From Clostridiales bacterium (GTDB lineage: Bacteria; Bacillota; Clostridia; Saccharofermentanales; Saccharofermentanaceae), in NCBI GenBank assembly GCA_017615325.1, contig JAGAAI010000012.1:1-43285 (forward strand): 43,285 nucleotides of DNA, in the 5' to 3' direction. Shown piece by piece: positions 8,429-16,165 of the stretch (positions are counted from its first letter, which is position 1; each line of letters opens with the position of its first letter). The notes below the pieces were generated by a model, which saw nothing but the letters and a program-made list of their open reading frames with translations, made no database searches and was not told the origin of the DNA. Position numbers and translations under genes: made by a program.

Positions 8429-9820
8429 TCACTTTCCTATACAGAATCTTCCGAATATCGTATCAGCAAGATCCGCCGATACGGTCTTGCCTGTTATCTG
8501 TCCCATCTCATCCAGGGCAGCCCTCAGTACGGATGAAGCGGTCTCAACTCCCATGCCGTCATTAACGGCTGATATTGCCAAGTCGATAAACTGCAATGCC
8601 TTGCCTATAAGAGCCATATGCCTGCCGTTCGTGATGAGCAGGCCTTCGCTGCTGCCGTTGCCGCATGAGTTGTAGAAGCTTTCGATCGAATCCTCCATCG
8701 CTTCCATGTTGGAAAAATCCTTGCCTGAAAGACTTATGAATTCTTTTACGCCAAGAGAACTTAAATATTCTCTTATAGCTTCTTCCTCCGGGTTGGATCC
8801 GATGTCGCTCTTGGAGAATATCACGACGCTGTGGACATCCGTTCTCGGGATGTCAAGTCTTGTCTTTGTCTCTTCAAGAGTCATGTTCGGGGGAACAAGG
8901 ATAAATGCCATATCGGAACTTGCGAAAACCTCTTTGGATCTTTCAACTCCGATCTTCTCGACCAGGTCATCAGTACTGGTGATGCCTGCCGTATCTACAA
9001 GGGTTACCGGGATACCTCTTACCTGAAGGTTGGATTCTATCGCATCACGCGTAGTGCCCGGGATATCGGTTACGATCGACTTGTCTGTTCCGGACAGGGC
9101 ATTAAGAAGCGTGCTCTTGCCGCTGTTGGGTATGCCGATCAGGGCGATCTTGAGTCTTTCGGATAAGATCCTTCCCATACCGTATGAATCTGATAATTTC
9201 TGAAGTTCGGTCCTTGCCTTAAGGATAAGGTCCTTAACCTTGTCTTCGTTATCTTCGGTATCGTCATGCTCGGGGAATTCCACGATCATTTCTATCAGGG
9301 CCATGGCTTCGTAGAGCATGGATTCGGCTTTATCTATCCTTTGAGCCAGGGCCCCGCTCATGATCTTCTGGCCTGCAGCCAGGGCTTTCTTTGAATCGGC
9401 ATTGATGACATCCATGACGGCTTCCGTCTCATCCAGAGTCATCTTGCCGTTGATGAATGCGGTACGGGAAAACTGCCCGGGACCCGCAGGTTCTACTCCA
9501 ATGGATATTAAAAGGCGGATGATCTCCTGCTTTACGGCAACCGAGCCGTGACAGGATATCTCCGCCATATCTTCACCTGTATATGAATGTGGTGTCCTGA
9601 AAACGGTTATGACCACATCGTCTATGACTTCATTTGTATCAGGATCTTTGATCTCTCCGTAGAGGGATTCATAACCTTCAAGGTCTGTCAGGGACTTTGC
9701 TCCGCGTGCTCCCCTTACAGGTCTTACGATCTTGTTAAGAGCCTCTATGCAGCCGTTACCCGATATGCGTATAACCGCGATCCCGGATATCCCGGCAGGT
9801 GTGGAGCATGCAGCGAACAT
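8429..9820 (-). CDS. mnmE: tRNA modification GTPase MnmE (TrmE)
   Basis: A 463-residue partner of MnmG. It has an N-terminal folate-binding domain, a helical domain and an inserted Ras-like GTPase: P-loop GIPNSGKST (229-237), GTTRD (255-259), DTAG (276-279) and SKSD (336-339) where NKxD is usual. The C-terminus ends CIGK, carrying the catalytic Cys. The start is tight: an in-frame TAA lies 6 bp before the ATG, so the protein begins about six residues shorter than typical family members, and no good SD is visible. It lies 12 bp after jag. Confidence 0.95.
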   Translation of the reverse strand: MFAACSTPAGISGIAVIRISGNGCIEALNKIVRPVRGARGAKSLTDLEGYESLYGEIKDPDTNEVIDDVVITVFRTPHSYTGEDMAEISCHGSVAVKQEIIRLLISIGVEPAGPGQFSRTAFINGKMTLDETEAVMDVINADSKKALAAGQKIMSGALAQRIDKAESMLYEAMALIEMIVEFPEHDDTEDNEDKVKDLILKARTELQKLSDSYGMGRILSERLKIALIGIPNSGKSTLLNALSGTDKSIVTDIPGTTRDAIESNLQVRGIPVTLVDTAGITSTDDLVEKIGVERSKEVFASSDMAFILVPPNMTLEETKTRLDIPRTDVHSVVIFSKSDIGSNPEEEAIREYLSSLGVKEFISLSGKDFSNMEAMEDSIESFYNSCGNGSSEGLLITNGRHMALIGKALQFIDLAISAVNDGMGVETASSVLRAALDEMGQITGKTVSADLADTIFGRFCIGK

Positions 9821-9832
9821 GGGATCTTACGA

Positions 9833-10534
9833 TCACTTGTTGTCGAGGCTTACGACAACACATCTTCTGGGCTCAACGCCCTCAGAATGTGTGGTGATAC
9901 CCTGAACGTCAGCCAGGTGGAAGTGAACGATCCTTCTGTCAGCGGGAGACATGGGCTCCATGACTACATCTCTTCCGGATCTTAAGCACTTGGAAACTGC
10001 CTTGTCAGCCAGATTGATAACGATCCTCTCTCTGTGCTTTCTGTAACCGCCTACATCGAGATGAACGTGAACACGCTCTTCGCTGTGCTTGTTGGCGATG
10101 AGGTTTGTCATGTAGGAGATAGCATCAAGAGTCTCACCGTGACGGCCGATAACGCTTCCGCACTCACTGCCTGTAACAGAGATATAGATAGCGTCGTCTT
10201 CACGGTAGGAATCGAGATTGCCGTGGATACCGATACCGGATAAGACTTCTGCAACGAAGTTGACTGCAGCATCCTCAGCCTCAGTTACGGCATCACCCTC
10301 GTAGTTCTCGTCATCACCATAGTATGTATCGTCATCATCTTCAGATTCCTCGGAAGATGCTTCCTTAACTGTAACCTTTACCTCAGCATCCTTCTTGCCG
10401 ACGCCTAAGAATCCGTCGGAACCTTCGCTTATAACCTCAACATCAGCCATGTCGGAAGATACGCCGAGTTCTTCCAGAGCAGCCTGGGTTGCTTCTTCTA
10501 CGGTCTTACCTGTCTTTGTTACAGAATTATCCAT
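9833..10534 (-). CDS. jag: RNA-binding protein Jag/KhpB (Jag-N, KH and R3H domains)
   Basis: A 233-residue cytoplasmic RNA-binding protein linked in Firmicutes to cell elongation and small-RNA binding, usually encoded next to yidC. The N-terminal Jag domain is seen in EEATQAALEELGV and GFLGVGKKDAEV (about 14-55). An acidic Ser/Glu/Asp/Tyr-rich linker follows (about 58-85). The KH domain has the GxxG loop IGRHGETLDA (about 127-136), and the C-terminal R3H domain carries RKHRERIV and FHLADVQGITTHSEG. SD GGAGG supports the ATG. It lies between yidC and mnmE in the conserved order. Confidence 0.93.
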   Translation of the reverse strand: MDNSVTKTGKTVEEATQAALEELGVSSDMADVEVISEGSDGFLGVGKKDAEVKVTVKEASSEESEDDDDTYYGDDENYEGDAVTEAEDAAVNFVAEVLSGIGIHGNLDSYREDDAIYISVTGSECGSVIGRHGETLDAISYMTNLIANKHSEERVHVHLDVGGYRKHRERIVINLADKAVSKCLRSGRDVVMEPMSPADRRIVHFHLADVQGITTHSEGVEPRRCVVVSLDNK

Positions 10535-10559
10535 TTATATAAAGCCTCCGTGTGATTTA

Positions 10560-11615
10560 TTATTTACGGTTCTTCTTGCCGTTCTTTTTGCTATTGTCGT
10601 CTTCAGCAGATTCTGCCTGCTCTTCGATCTTCTTATGCTTGAATGCATTCTCCTTCTTGAGTTCGACCTCAGCCTTCTTGATCTGGTAAGGCTTTGTGAA
10701 CATGAAGTATACGAGGAGCTGTGTAAGGATACCCATGATGGAACTTACGATCCAGTAAAGACCCATTGCAGCAGGCATCGAGAATGTTGTTACGAGCATG
10801 ATGACAGGCATCGTCCAGTTCATGATCTTCATCATGCTCTCGGTAGAATCCTGAGCCATCTGGTCTTTTCTTGCGGGATTCTTCTTTGCTCTCTCGCGTG
10901 CTTCCTTCTCTTCCTTGTAGCCGGGCTTTAAGTACTTTGTCATCTGGATGGAGACGATGTTCAATACGAGTACCAGGATAGGGATCAGGAGGAGAGGCAG
11001 ATATACGCCGGGATTGGAGAAGATAGTAACGGGGTTAAAAGCAGGTGTCATGGTGAGATCCATTCCGAGGAAGTGAAGATCGATCATCTGACCCAATGCG
11101 ATGTAGCCCTTCTCAACACATGAGTTGAGGAAATCCGAATTTGTGTTCAGGGCGCTGATAAGACCAATATGGATCTTCTCATTGATAACGCCTGAGAGAA
11201 CGCCCATATTCTGGCCAAGCTCTATCATGGACTTAACGTTATCTACTGCAACGCCCGAAAGATAGATAAGAGGACCGCTGACGATCCTGTAGATAGGCCA
11301 GATAAGGAAGAGCTGGATGATGGGGAGGATACAGCCGGACAGACCTCCGATGCCGTTCTCCTTCTGCATCTTCATGAGCTCTTCATTGTACTTTTCTTTA
11401 TTGTCGCCATACTTGCGCTGCAGTTCCATTGTCTTGCCCTGCATCGCCTGCATCTTGATCATTGATTTCTGGGATCTTACATTAAGAGGAATAAGGAGTC
11501 CTCTGATGACAACCGTTAAGATGATGATAGCCACACCGTAGTTGCCGAAGAAATCATAAAAAACTTTTGTGAGCCAACCGAAAAGGTTATATAACGGTCC
11601 TAGAATAAAATCCAT
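10560..11615 (-). CDS. yidC: Membrane protein insertase YidC/OxaA/SpoIIIJ
   Basis: A protein of about 351 residues that inserts and folds membrane proteins, alone or with SecYEG. Several hydrophobic helices are visible, with a cytosolic basic hairpin (QKSMIKMQAMQGKTMELQ) after the first pair and a Lys-rich C-terminal tail that would contact the ribosome. There is no lipoprotein signal, unlike B. subtilis SpoIIIJ. The ATG at 11613-11615 with AAGGG upstream is preferred over an in-frame TTG that overlaps the yidD stop codon. It directly follows yidD. Confidence 0.94.
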   Translation of the reverse strand: MDFILGPLYNLFGWLTKVFYDFFGNYGVAIIILTVVIRGLLIPLNVRSQKSMIKMQAMQGKTMELQRKYGDNKEKYNEELMKMQKENGIGGLSGCILPIIQLFLIWPIYRIVSGPLIYLSGVAVDNVKSMIELGQNMGVLSGVINEKIHIGLISALNTNSDFLNSCVEKGYIALGQMIDLHFLGMDLTMTPAFNPVTIFSNPGVYLPLLLIPILVLVLNIVSIQMTKYLKPGYKEEKEARERAKKNPARKDQMAQDSTESMMKIMNWTMPVIMLVTTFSMPAAMGLYWIVSSIMGILTQLLVYFMFTKPYQIKKAEVELKKENAFKHKKIEEQAESAEDDNSKKNGKKNRK

Positions 11616-11617
11616 AA

Positions 11618-11851
11618 TCAACCCTTATCCATTTCTTGTTTCTTTACGGGATCATATCCCCCTTTTGAGAAAGGATTACACCTTGCGATCCTTCCCAATC
11701 CTTTACAGGTTCCGATTACGACACCATATTCTTCTACCGCGTCGATCATGTACTGGGAACATGTAGGATAGTACTTACAGCAAGTTCCCAATGACGGTGA
11801 GATATATTTCTGATATTGTCTGATAACGGCTATCTGCGCCTCTCTGATCAT
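11618..11851 (-). CDS. yidD: Membrane protein insertion efficiency factor YidD
   Basis: A 77-residue protein of the YidD family (Haemolytic domain), which assists YidC. The hallmark KYYPTCSQYMIDAVEEYG and the CNPFSKGGYDPV segment are present, with the conserved Cys residues. It overlaps the rnpA stop as ATGA and ends 3 bp before the yidC ATG, a fully coupled arrangement. Confidence 0.95.
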   Translation of the reverse strand: MIREAQIAVIRQYQKYISPSLGTCCKYYPTCSQYMIDAVEEYGVVIGTCKGLGRIARCNPFSKGGYDPVKKQEMDKG

Positions 11852-12237
11852 CTGTCTTCACCGGAATCCGTCTGCGCCATAAATCCCAAACATTTAAGTC
11901 CCCTTACTATATCCTTATCGATATCCTGGTAGGACGGGACCTGGCTGTTGCTCTTTAACGTAAAAACTATATCGTAACCTTCGGGTATCAAATATTCTAA
12001 CTTCCGGTAGGACTCTCTCATCAATCTGCGAGCCCTGTTTCTCCCTACGGCGCCAAGTTGTTTTTTGTTTGCGCAGAACCCCACTCTAACGACCTTGGGG
12101 TCTATAGTGGTCAGGTTGTGTTTTAACCCCGGGTATCTTTTGAAGACATGTATCGTTATGAACTTGCCCACAAAAAATGTTCCACGCTTGTATACACGCG
12201 AAAATTCATAATTGAACTTAAGCGTTACGGAATTCAA
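11848..12237 (-). CDS. rnpA: Ribonuclease P protein component
   Basis: A 129-residue basic protein that binds the RNase P RNA and helps mature tRNA 5' ends. The FSRVYKRGTFF N-terminal segment and the RNR motif in GRNRARRLMRESYRKL (about 62-77) identify it. The start is probably TTG at 12235-12237, directly after the rpmH stop; no strong SD is visible and no in-frame ATG would keep the conserved N-terminus, so translation may depend on coupling to rpmH. The RNase P RNA gene is not in this window. Confidence 0.93.
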   Translation of the reverse strand: MNSVTLKFNYEFSRVYKRGTFFVGKFITIHVFKRYPGLKHNLTTIDPKVVRVGFCANKKQLGAVGRNRARRLMRESYRKLEYLIPEGYDIVFTLKSNSQVPSYQDIDKDIVRGLKCLGFMAQTDSGEDR

Positions 12238-12240
12238 AGC

Positions 12241-12375
12241 TTATGCAGCGAGCTGCTTTCTGCCCTTGAGTCTTCTCCTTGCGAGGACCTTGCGGCCGTT
12301 GGACGTAGACATCCTTGCACGGAAACCGTGAACCTTTGCCCTCTGTCTCTTCTTGGGCTGATATGTCATTTTCAT
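12241..12375 (-). CDS. rpmH: 50S ribosomal protein L34
   Basis: A 44-residue, very basic protein that matches L34 closely: N-terminal [18 protein letters not shown], central [16 protein letters not shown]-terminal GRKQLAA. SD AAGGAGG is at good spacing. It is the first gene of the cluster running to rsmG. In many bacteria dnaA and oriC lie immediately upstream; here two zinc-ribbon genes occupy that place. Confidence 0.97.
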   Translation of the reverse strand: MKMTYQPKKRQRAKVHGFRARMSTSNGRKVLARRRLKGRKQLAA

Positions 12376-12440
12376 ATATATATCCTCCTTGCGGTCCTTT
12401 AGACCGGCTGATAATAATAATAAACAAAATAGGCTTGTCT

Positions 12441-12469
12441 ATTATAGTATCGGTCGCATGTTATGTCAA
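12441..12469 (-). promoter_or_regulatory. Consensus sigma-A promoter of the rpmH-rsmG operon
   Basis: On the minus strand a perfect TTGACA (12464-12469), a 17-bp spacer and a perfect TATAAT (12441-12446). A small leader hairpin, CGGTC-TAAAG-GACCG, lies just before the rpmH SD. This should be one of the strongest promoters in the window. Confidence 0.92.
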
Positions 12470-12492
12470 GTTAGGAGATTTTGGGGGCTTTT

Positions 12493-13056
12493 TCAGATAA
12501 ACAATCTGAAGAGCATGAGAAAACCTACGGAACATCCTATGGCGGAACAGATCGTTCCCGCCGTTGTAAAGCCTGACAGGTTCCCCTGGTCCTTAGCCTT
12601 GATCGTCATGATCATTCCGCAGGTTCCGGAAGCGACTCCAAGAACAGGAACCAGACAGAATACACAGGATACGATCCCCGTTACCATGCCTGCAATGCCA
12701 AGGCCCTTGGCCTTAACAGGTTCACTTGGGGATGCATATACGGTGTCAGCATTATAAGTACTTTCTTCTGTATTCACCTCTTCCTTGACTCCCTCAGAAG
12801 AATAATCATAATATTCACTTACAGCTGATGCAGGCTGAACATCGCCTGCAGTCTTGCCGGTTTCCTGGATGACGGGCTCTGCTTTTACTTCGCGGTTAGC
12901 TTTATCCTCAACGGTAGCTGCGATCTGCTCGGGTACTGCTCTCTGGGCTCCAACGAGCGGCTGGACCTTGCCGCAGGAGATGCAGAACTTTCCCATGTTT
13001 CCTGTCTGTCCACAGGAACACTTCCAACCGATCATATCAGAAATATCATTTGCCAT
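12493..13056 (-). CDS. Zinc-ribbon membrane protein, paralogue 2
   Basis: A 187-residue relative of the proteins at 5201 and 13081. The N-terminal ribbon is CSCG then FCISCG (about 13-31). A long low-complexity linker rich in Ala, Val, Glu and Tyr follows (about 32-118), then two hydrophobic segments (about 120-150 and 160-187). It is encoded 24 bp downstream of its neighbour paralogue and is probably cotranscribed with it. No terminator is visible after it, so its message may run into the rpmH operon. Function unknown. Confidence 0.72.
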   Translation of the reverse strand: MANDISDMIGWKCSCGQTGNMGKFCISCGKVQPLVGAQRAVPEQIAATVEDKANREVKAEPVIQETGKTAGDVQPASAVSEYYDYSSEGVKEEVNTEESTYNADTVYASPSEPVKAKGLGIAGMVTGIVSCVFCLVPVLGVASGTCGMIMTIKAKDQGNLSGFTTAGTICSAIGCSVGFLMLFRLFI

Positions 13057-13080
13057 TTATTTGTCTCCAGACCAAAACTT

Positions 13081-13638
13081 TTATTTAGCCGTCATTATGA
13101 TCGATGCGATGAACAGATCCAGGAGCAGGAAGATAATGCCGAATACAAGACCCAATATGCACAAGACCTTGCCTGCCGTACCGCCCTTGCGGCTGGTAAT
13201 GAGGCCGATTATTGCCAATATAGCTCCCAAAGGCTGGACAAGAAGACATACGATCGAGAAGATACCTAAGATAAGAGAAGCAGGTGAAGACTTGCTTGTA
13301 TCGTATTTAGGCTGGGCTTGCGCATAGCTTAGATTCTGCGCCGGAGCCGCATAAGAGCCGTAGGGCTGCTGGACCGGTGCGGGATTATATGCAGCTGCGT
13401 TTGATACGGCCGGCTGAACAGGCGTAGCCTCGATAACGGGGATAGCTTCAGCCACAGGCTCAGCTGCTACAGCTGCAGCTGCTGCAACAGGAGCTGCCGT
13501 AACTACGGGAGCTGTTTCAACAACCTCTTCCTCTTTAACGGGGATCACATCCTCCGGTTTCTTCTTACCGCAATTGATGCAGAACTTACCGGAATTGCCG
13601 GCCTGTCCGCATTCACATGTCCAAATATTCTCGCTCAT
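13081..13638 (-). CDS. Zinc-ribbon membrane protein, paralogue 3
   Basis: About 185 residues from the ATG at 13636-13638, which has a GGAGGG SD; a further in-frame ATG 24 bp upstream lacks one. The N-terminus is CECG then FCINCG. An Ala/Val/Pro/Gln-rich linker follows (about 30-108), then two membrane segments near the C-terminus (about 115-145 and 150-180) of the DUF4190-like kind. It has its own promoter and forms a two-gene unit with paralogue 2. Function unknown; the layout suggests a cytosolic metal-binding head joined by a flexible tether to a membrane anchor. Confidence 0.72.
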   Translation of the reverse strand: MSENIWTCECGQAGNSGKFCINCGKKKPEDVIPVKEEEVVETAPVVTAAPVAAAAAVAAEPVAEAIPVIEATPVQPAVSNAAAYNPAPVQQPYGSYAAPAQNLSYAQAQPKYDTSKSSPASLILGIFSIVCLLVQPLGAILAIIGLITSRKGGTAGKVLCILGLVFGIIFLLLDLFIASIIMTAK

Positions 13639-13673
13639 CTTATTCCCTCCATAGGATTCCATTTCAGACCCTA

Positions 13674-13702
13674 AATATAATTTTATTAATTGCTTTTGTC
13701 AA
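13674..13702 (-). promoter_or_regulatory. Sigma-A promoter of the zinc-ribbon gene pair
   Basis: On the minus strand TTGACA (13697-13702), 17-bp spacer, TATATT (13674-13679). The -35 overlaps the ispE stop codon. It gives a leader of about 30 nt. Confidence 0.85.
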
Positions 13703-14631
13703 ATAGTCTTAAGCCGGAAGACTTGAGCCCCGTCCGTCTCATGTGTTTTCTTCAGGGATCCGTATGCTCTATCGGCAGAGGCGGCATCTTCAAAAAGACC
13801 AAACACCGCGCTTCCTGACCCTGTCATTCGGGCAAGGGATGCACCATTAGCATTAAGTTCTTCCATCAGGTCGTATATTACGGGAACCATCTTCTCCGCA
13901 GGTTTCTGGAGATCGTTGGAACAGTCTTCCCTGTCCAGGACAAATCTTATCAGGTCTTTCATATCTGCCTGATCCTCATTGCCCTCTTCAAGCCTTGCAG
14001 TAAATTCCCTGTATTCTCTTATGGTCGCATCATCCGTCGGTTCGCTGTCGCAAGCCTTAAAGCATTCGGCCGTTGAGACTCCCTCCGGCGGTTTTACGAG
14101 GACCAGATCTTCTCCTGCAAGAGACCTTAAGACGGTTATATCTTCTCCTACCATCTCGCAAAGACATGTTCCCCCGTAAAGGAAGAAAGGAACATCCGCA
14201 CCTATGCTTACGGCAAGTTCTTCCATCTCCCTGTCGCTGAATGGACTGTCAAAATGCTGCTGCATAACGAGCAGTACGGCAGCTGCATCAGACGATCCGC
14301 CGCCCATGCCGGACTGGGCAGGGATATTTTTCTTAAGAGTTATGGTTACGGCAGGGAAATTGGTCTTTTTAAGTTTCTTTCCCATGTATCCGTAGAACTT
14401 ATCTGCTGCAATATAGCAGAGATTGTTTGCGGACAAAATGTTCCCTTCCGGGTCTTTTACCGTGATGATCTCATCTCTTCCCTCATCTATGGCGACGGTT
14501 ATCTCATCGTAAAGGTCCACTTCCTGCATGATCGTATATAGTTTATGGTAGCCGTTGGGAAGTCTCCCGCAGATCTTCAGGAAAAGGTTTATCTTTGCAT
14601 ATGCGTTGATCTCGTATACTGAATCTGACAT
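13699..14631 (-). CDS. ispE: 4-diphosphocytidyl-2-C-methyl-D-erythritol kinase
   Basis: A 310-residue GHMP kinase of the MEP isoprenoid pathway that phosphorylates CDP-ME at the 2-hydroxyl using ATP. The N-terminal YAKINLFL with Lys13, the glycine-rich ATP motif PAQSGMGGGSSDAAA (104-118) and the C-terminal MTGSGSAVFG motif are present. SD and ATG lie directly after the transglutaminase-like gene (4 bp), so it is third in the proS operon. The usual neighbours in other genomes (such as purR or veg) are absent. Confidence 0.95.
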   Translation of the reverse strand: MSDSVYEINAYAKINLFLKICGRLPNGYHKLYTIMQEVDLYDEITVAIDEGRDEIITVKDPEGNILSANNLCYIAADKFYGYMGKKLKKTNFPAVTITLKKNIPAQSGMGGGSSDAAAVLLVMQQHFDSPFSDREMEELAVSIGADVPFFLYGGTCLCEMVGEDITVLRSLAGEDLVLVKPPEGVSTAECFKACDSEPTDDATIREYREFTARLEEGNEDQADMKDLIRFVLDREDCSNDLQKPAEKMVPVIYDLMEELNANGASLARMTGSGSAVFGLFEDAASADRAYGSLKKTHETDGAQVFRLKTI

Positions 14632-14635
14632 TTCC

Positions 14636-16162
14636 TCACCTTACTTCTATATAGTACGGAGATACCTGGTATCCTTTTACGGCTCTCTTAAGACGCGAAG
14701 GCACACTCAGGATAAGTCTCGGGCAGCGCTCGAAAGCCCCTTTCCCCAGATCCTCACAGGAATCGGGAACCCTTATGTATGAAAGTTCGTCACAGGTATA
14801 GAAAGCACTCTTGCCTATATAAGTCACGCCTTCCGGGATATAGACATATTCCAGATCCTCACATGTGGTGAAGGCTCCTCCCTCGATACGGGTGACCGTA
14901 TCAGGCAATATGACCTGGGTCAGAAGGTCGCAGTCCATGAAGCATTCCTTGCCAATGGCCGTGATATTGGAATCCGGATCGAAAACGACTTTCGAGAAAT
15001 CGTTAACTCCATAGGGGAGCTTAATCTCTCCGGAACCCTTGATCGTGCAGGTGCCGTCCCTTGATACGACGTATGTGGCATTAGTGCCGCAGGACCCGGA
15101 TCTCTCGTATCCGTGGACCGTATCGGCATCACAGATCTTGTGCTCGAAGCAGAATGCCTCCAGGGGCATCAGGAAGTAGGAATAGTAGAGAGAATCCTTA
15201 TATTCTGTGGTATGTATGCCGTAACCTTCGTAGTAGTGGACTATGTCATATGTGGGATCTAAAAATTCCCACCTGCCGTCAAGATATACTGCAGCCCAGG
15301 CGTGGTCCGGGACCTCATCGTCTTCTATGTCACGGCTTACCATCTGTTCGTAAGTTGACATCCCTAGTCCGTACTGGACCGTGGCCGGGATCCCCTGGGC
15401 CCTGCAGAGAGCCGTGAAAGCATTGGCAAAACCTTCACACACGGCAATGCCTCTTCTCATGACGAGAAGCGCATCGTCCTGATAAACATAATCGTCATTT
15501 ATCTGGACGCTGTCGTAAGCCATCTTATTGGTTACATAGGAATAGATCGCAAATACCTTCTCCCTGTCGGTCGAAAGGCCGTTGCATAACTGTTCCGAGT
15601 AGGAGATCATGCAGGGGTTATCTGATTCGACGTCGTTCTGGGGCTTAAGGTATTCAGCCAGGGATCCGGGATCGTCCCTGAGTTCCGTTACCCTCTCCTT
15701 GCTGAACTCGTAACTGGGAGTCTTATAGAAATGGATATCACCCTTCTTGTCGCGGAAGACGAAATTGCTGTGGAGCGAGAAGATCATGTCCTCCATAACA
15801 TAAGTAACCATGATGCCATAGAGGGTATTCTTCTTCATGTCAGAAGTGAAATCATGAGAGAAGGACTTCTCTCTATATGTCTTCTGGACACTCATCGTCT
15901 GGTATTTGGGATTGAAGAGCTGGAGCGTGAAGGATGAGACACTGTCAGAATCGACGTAGAATTTCTTGCCGTCTACGCCCATCCTGATATGACTTCCGTC
16001 GTAGGTAGTATAGTCGATCTCGGTAAAATCAGCTGCCTCGTAGCTGACGGATGAGAAGGGGCCTTCTTCCGGACTTTCCGCGGCAGCTGCTGCCACAGTC
16101 CCGAAGACTTGTGCCAGAGATAATATGAGAGCTATCATCCCTGCCGCGATCTTAGCCAGCAT
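14636..16162 (-). CDS. Secreted transglutaminase-like protein with C-terminal BspA-type leucine-rich repeats
   Basis: A 508-residue exported protein. It has a signal peptide (about 1-28) and a transglutaminase/protease-like domain with a Cys-His-Asp triad: C242 in VCEGFA, H287 in DHAWA and D302 in LDPTYD. The C-terminal third (about 385-495) carries three or four LRR_5 (BspA-like) repeats, with the pattern I..GAF..C..L. The protein probably acts on proteins or peptidoglycan outside the cell, but the substrate cannot be read from the sequence. It lies between proS (3 bp) and ispE (4 bp), an odd place for a surface enzyme. Confidence 0.82.
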   Translation of the reverse strand: MLAKIAAGMIALILSLAQVFGTVAAAAAESPEEGPFSSVSYEAADFTEIDYTTYDGSHIRMGVDGKKFYVDSDSVSSFTLQLFNPKYQTMSVQKTYREKSFSHDFTSDMKKNTLYGIMVTYVMEDMIFSLHSNFVFRDKKGDIHFYKTPSYEFSKERVTELRDDPGSLAEYLKPQNDVESDNPCMISYSEQLCNGLSTDREKVFAIYSYVTNKMAYDSVQINDDYVYQDDALLVMRRGIAVCEGFANAFTALCRAQGIPATVQYGLGMSTYEQMVSRDIEDDEVPDHAWAAVYLDGRWEFLDPTYDIVHYYEGYGIHTTEYKDSLYYSYFLMPLEAFCFEHKICDADTVHGYERSGSCGTNATYVVSRDGTCTIKGSGEIKLPYGVNDFSKVVFDPDSNITAIGKECFMDCDLLTQVILPDTVTRIEGGAFTTCEDLEYVYIPEGVTYIGKSAFYTCDELSYIRVPDSCEDLGKGAFERCPRLILSVPSRLKRAVKGYQVSPYYIEVR

Positions 16163-16165
16163 TTC

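Noticed and set aside
12376..12492. oriC upstream of rpmH
   Set aside because: No TTATCCACA-type DnaA boxes or DNA unwinding element; the stretch is filled by a promoter and short leader.
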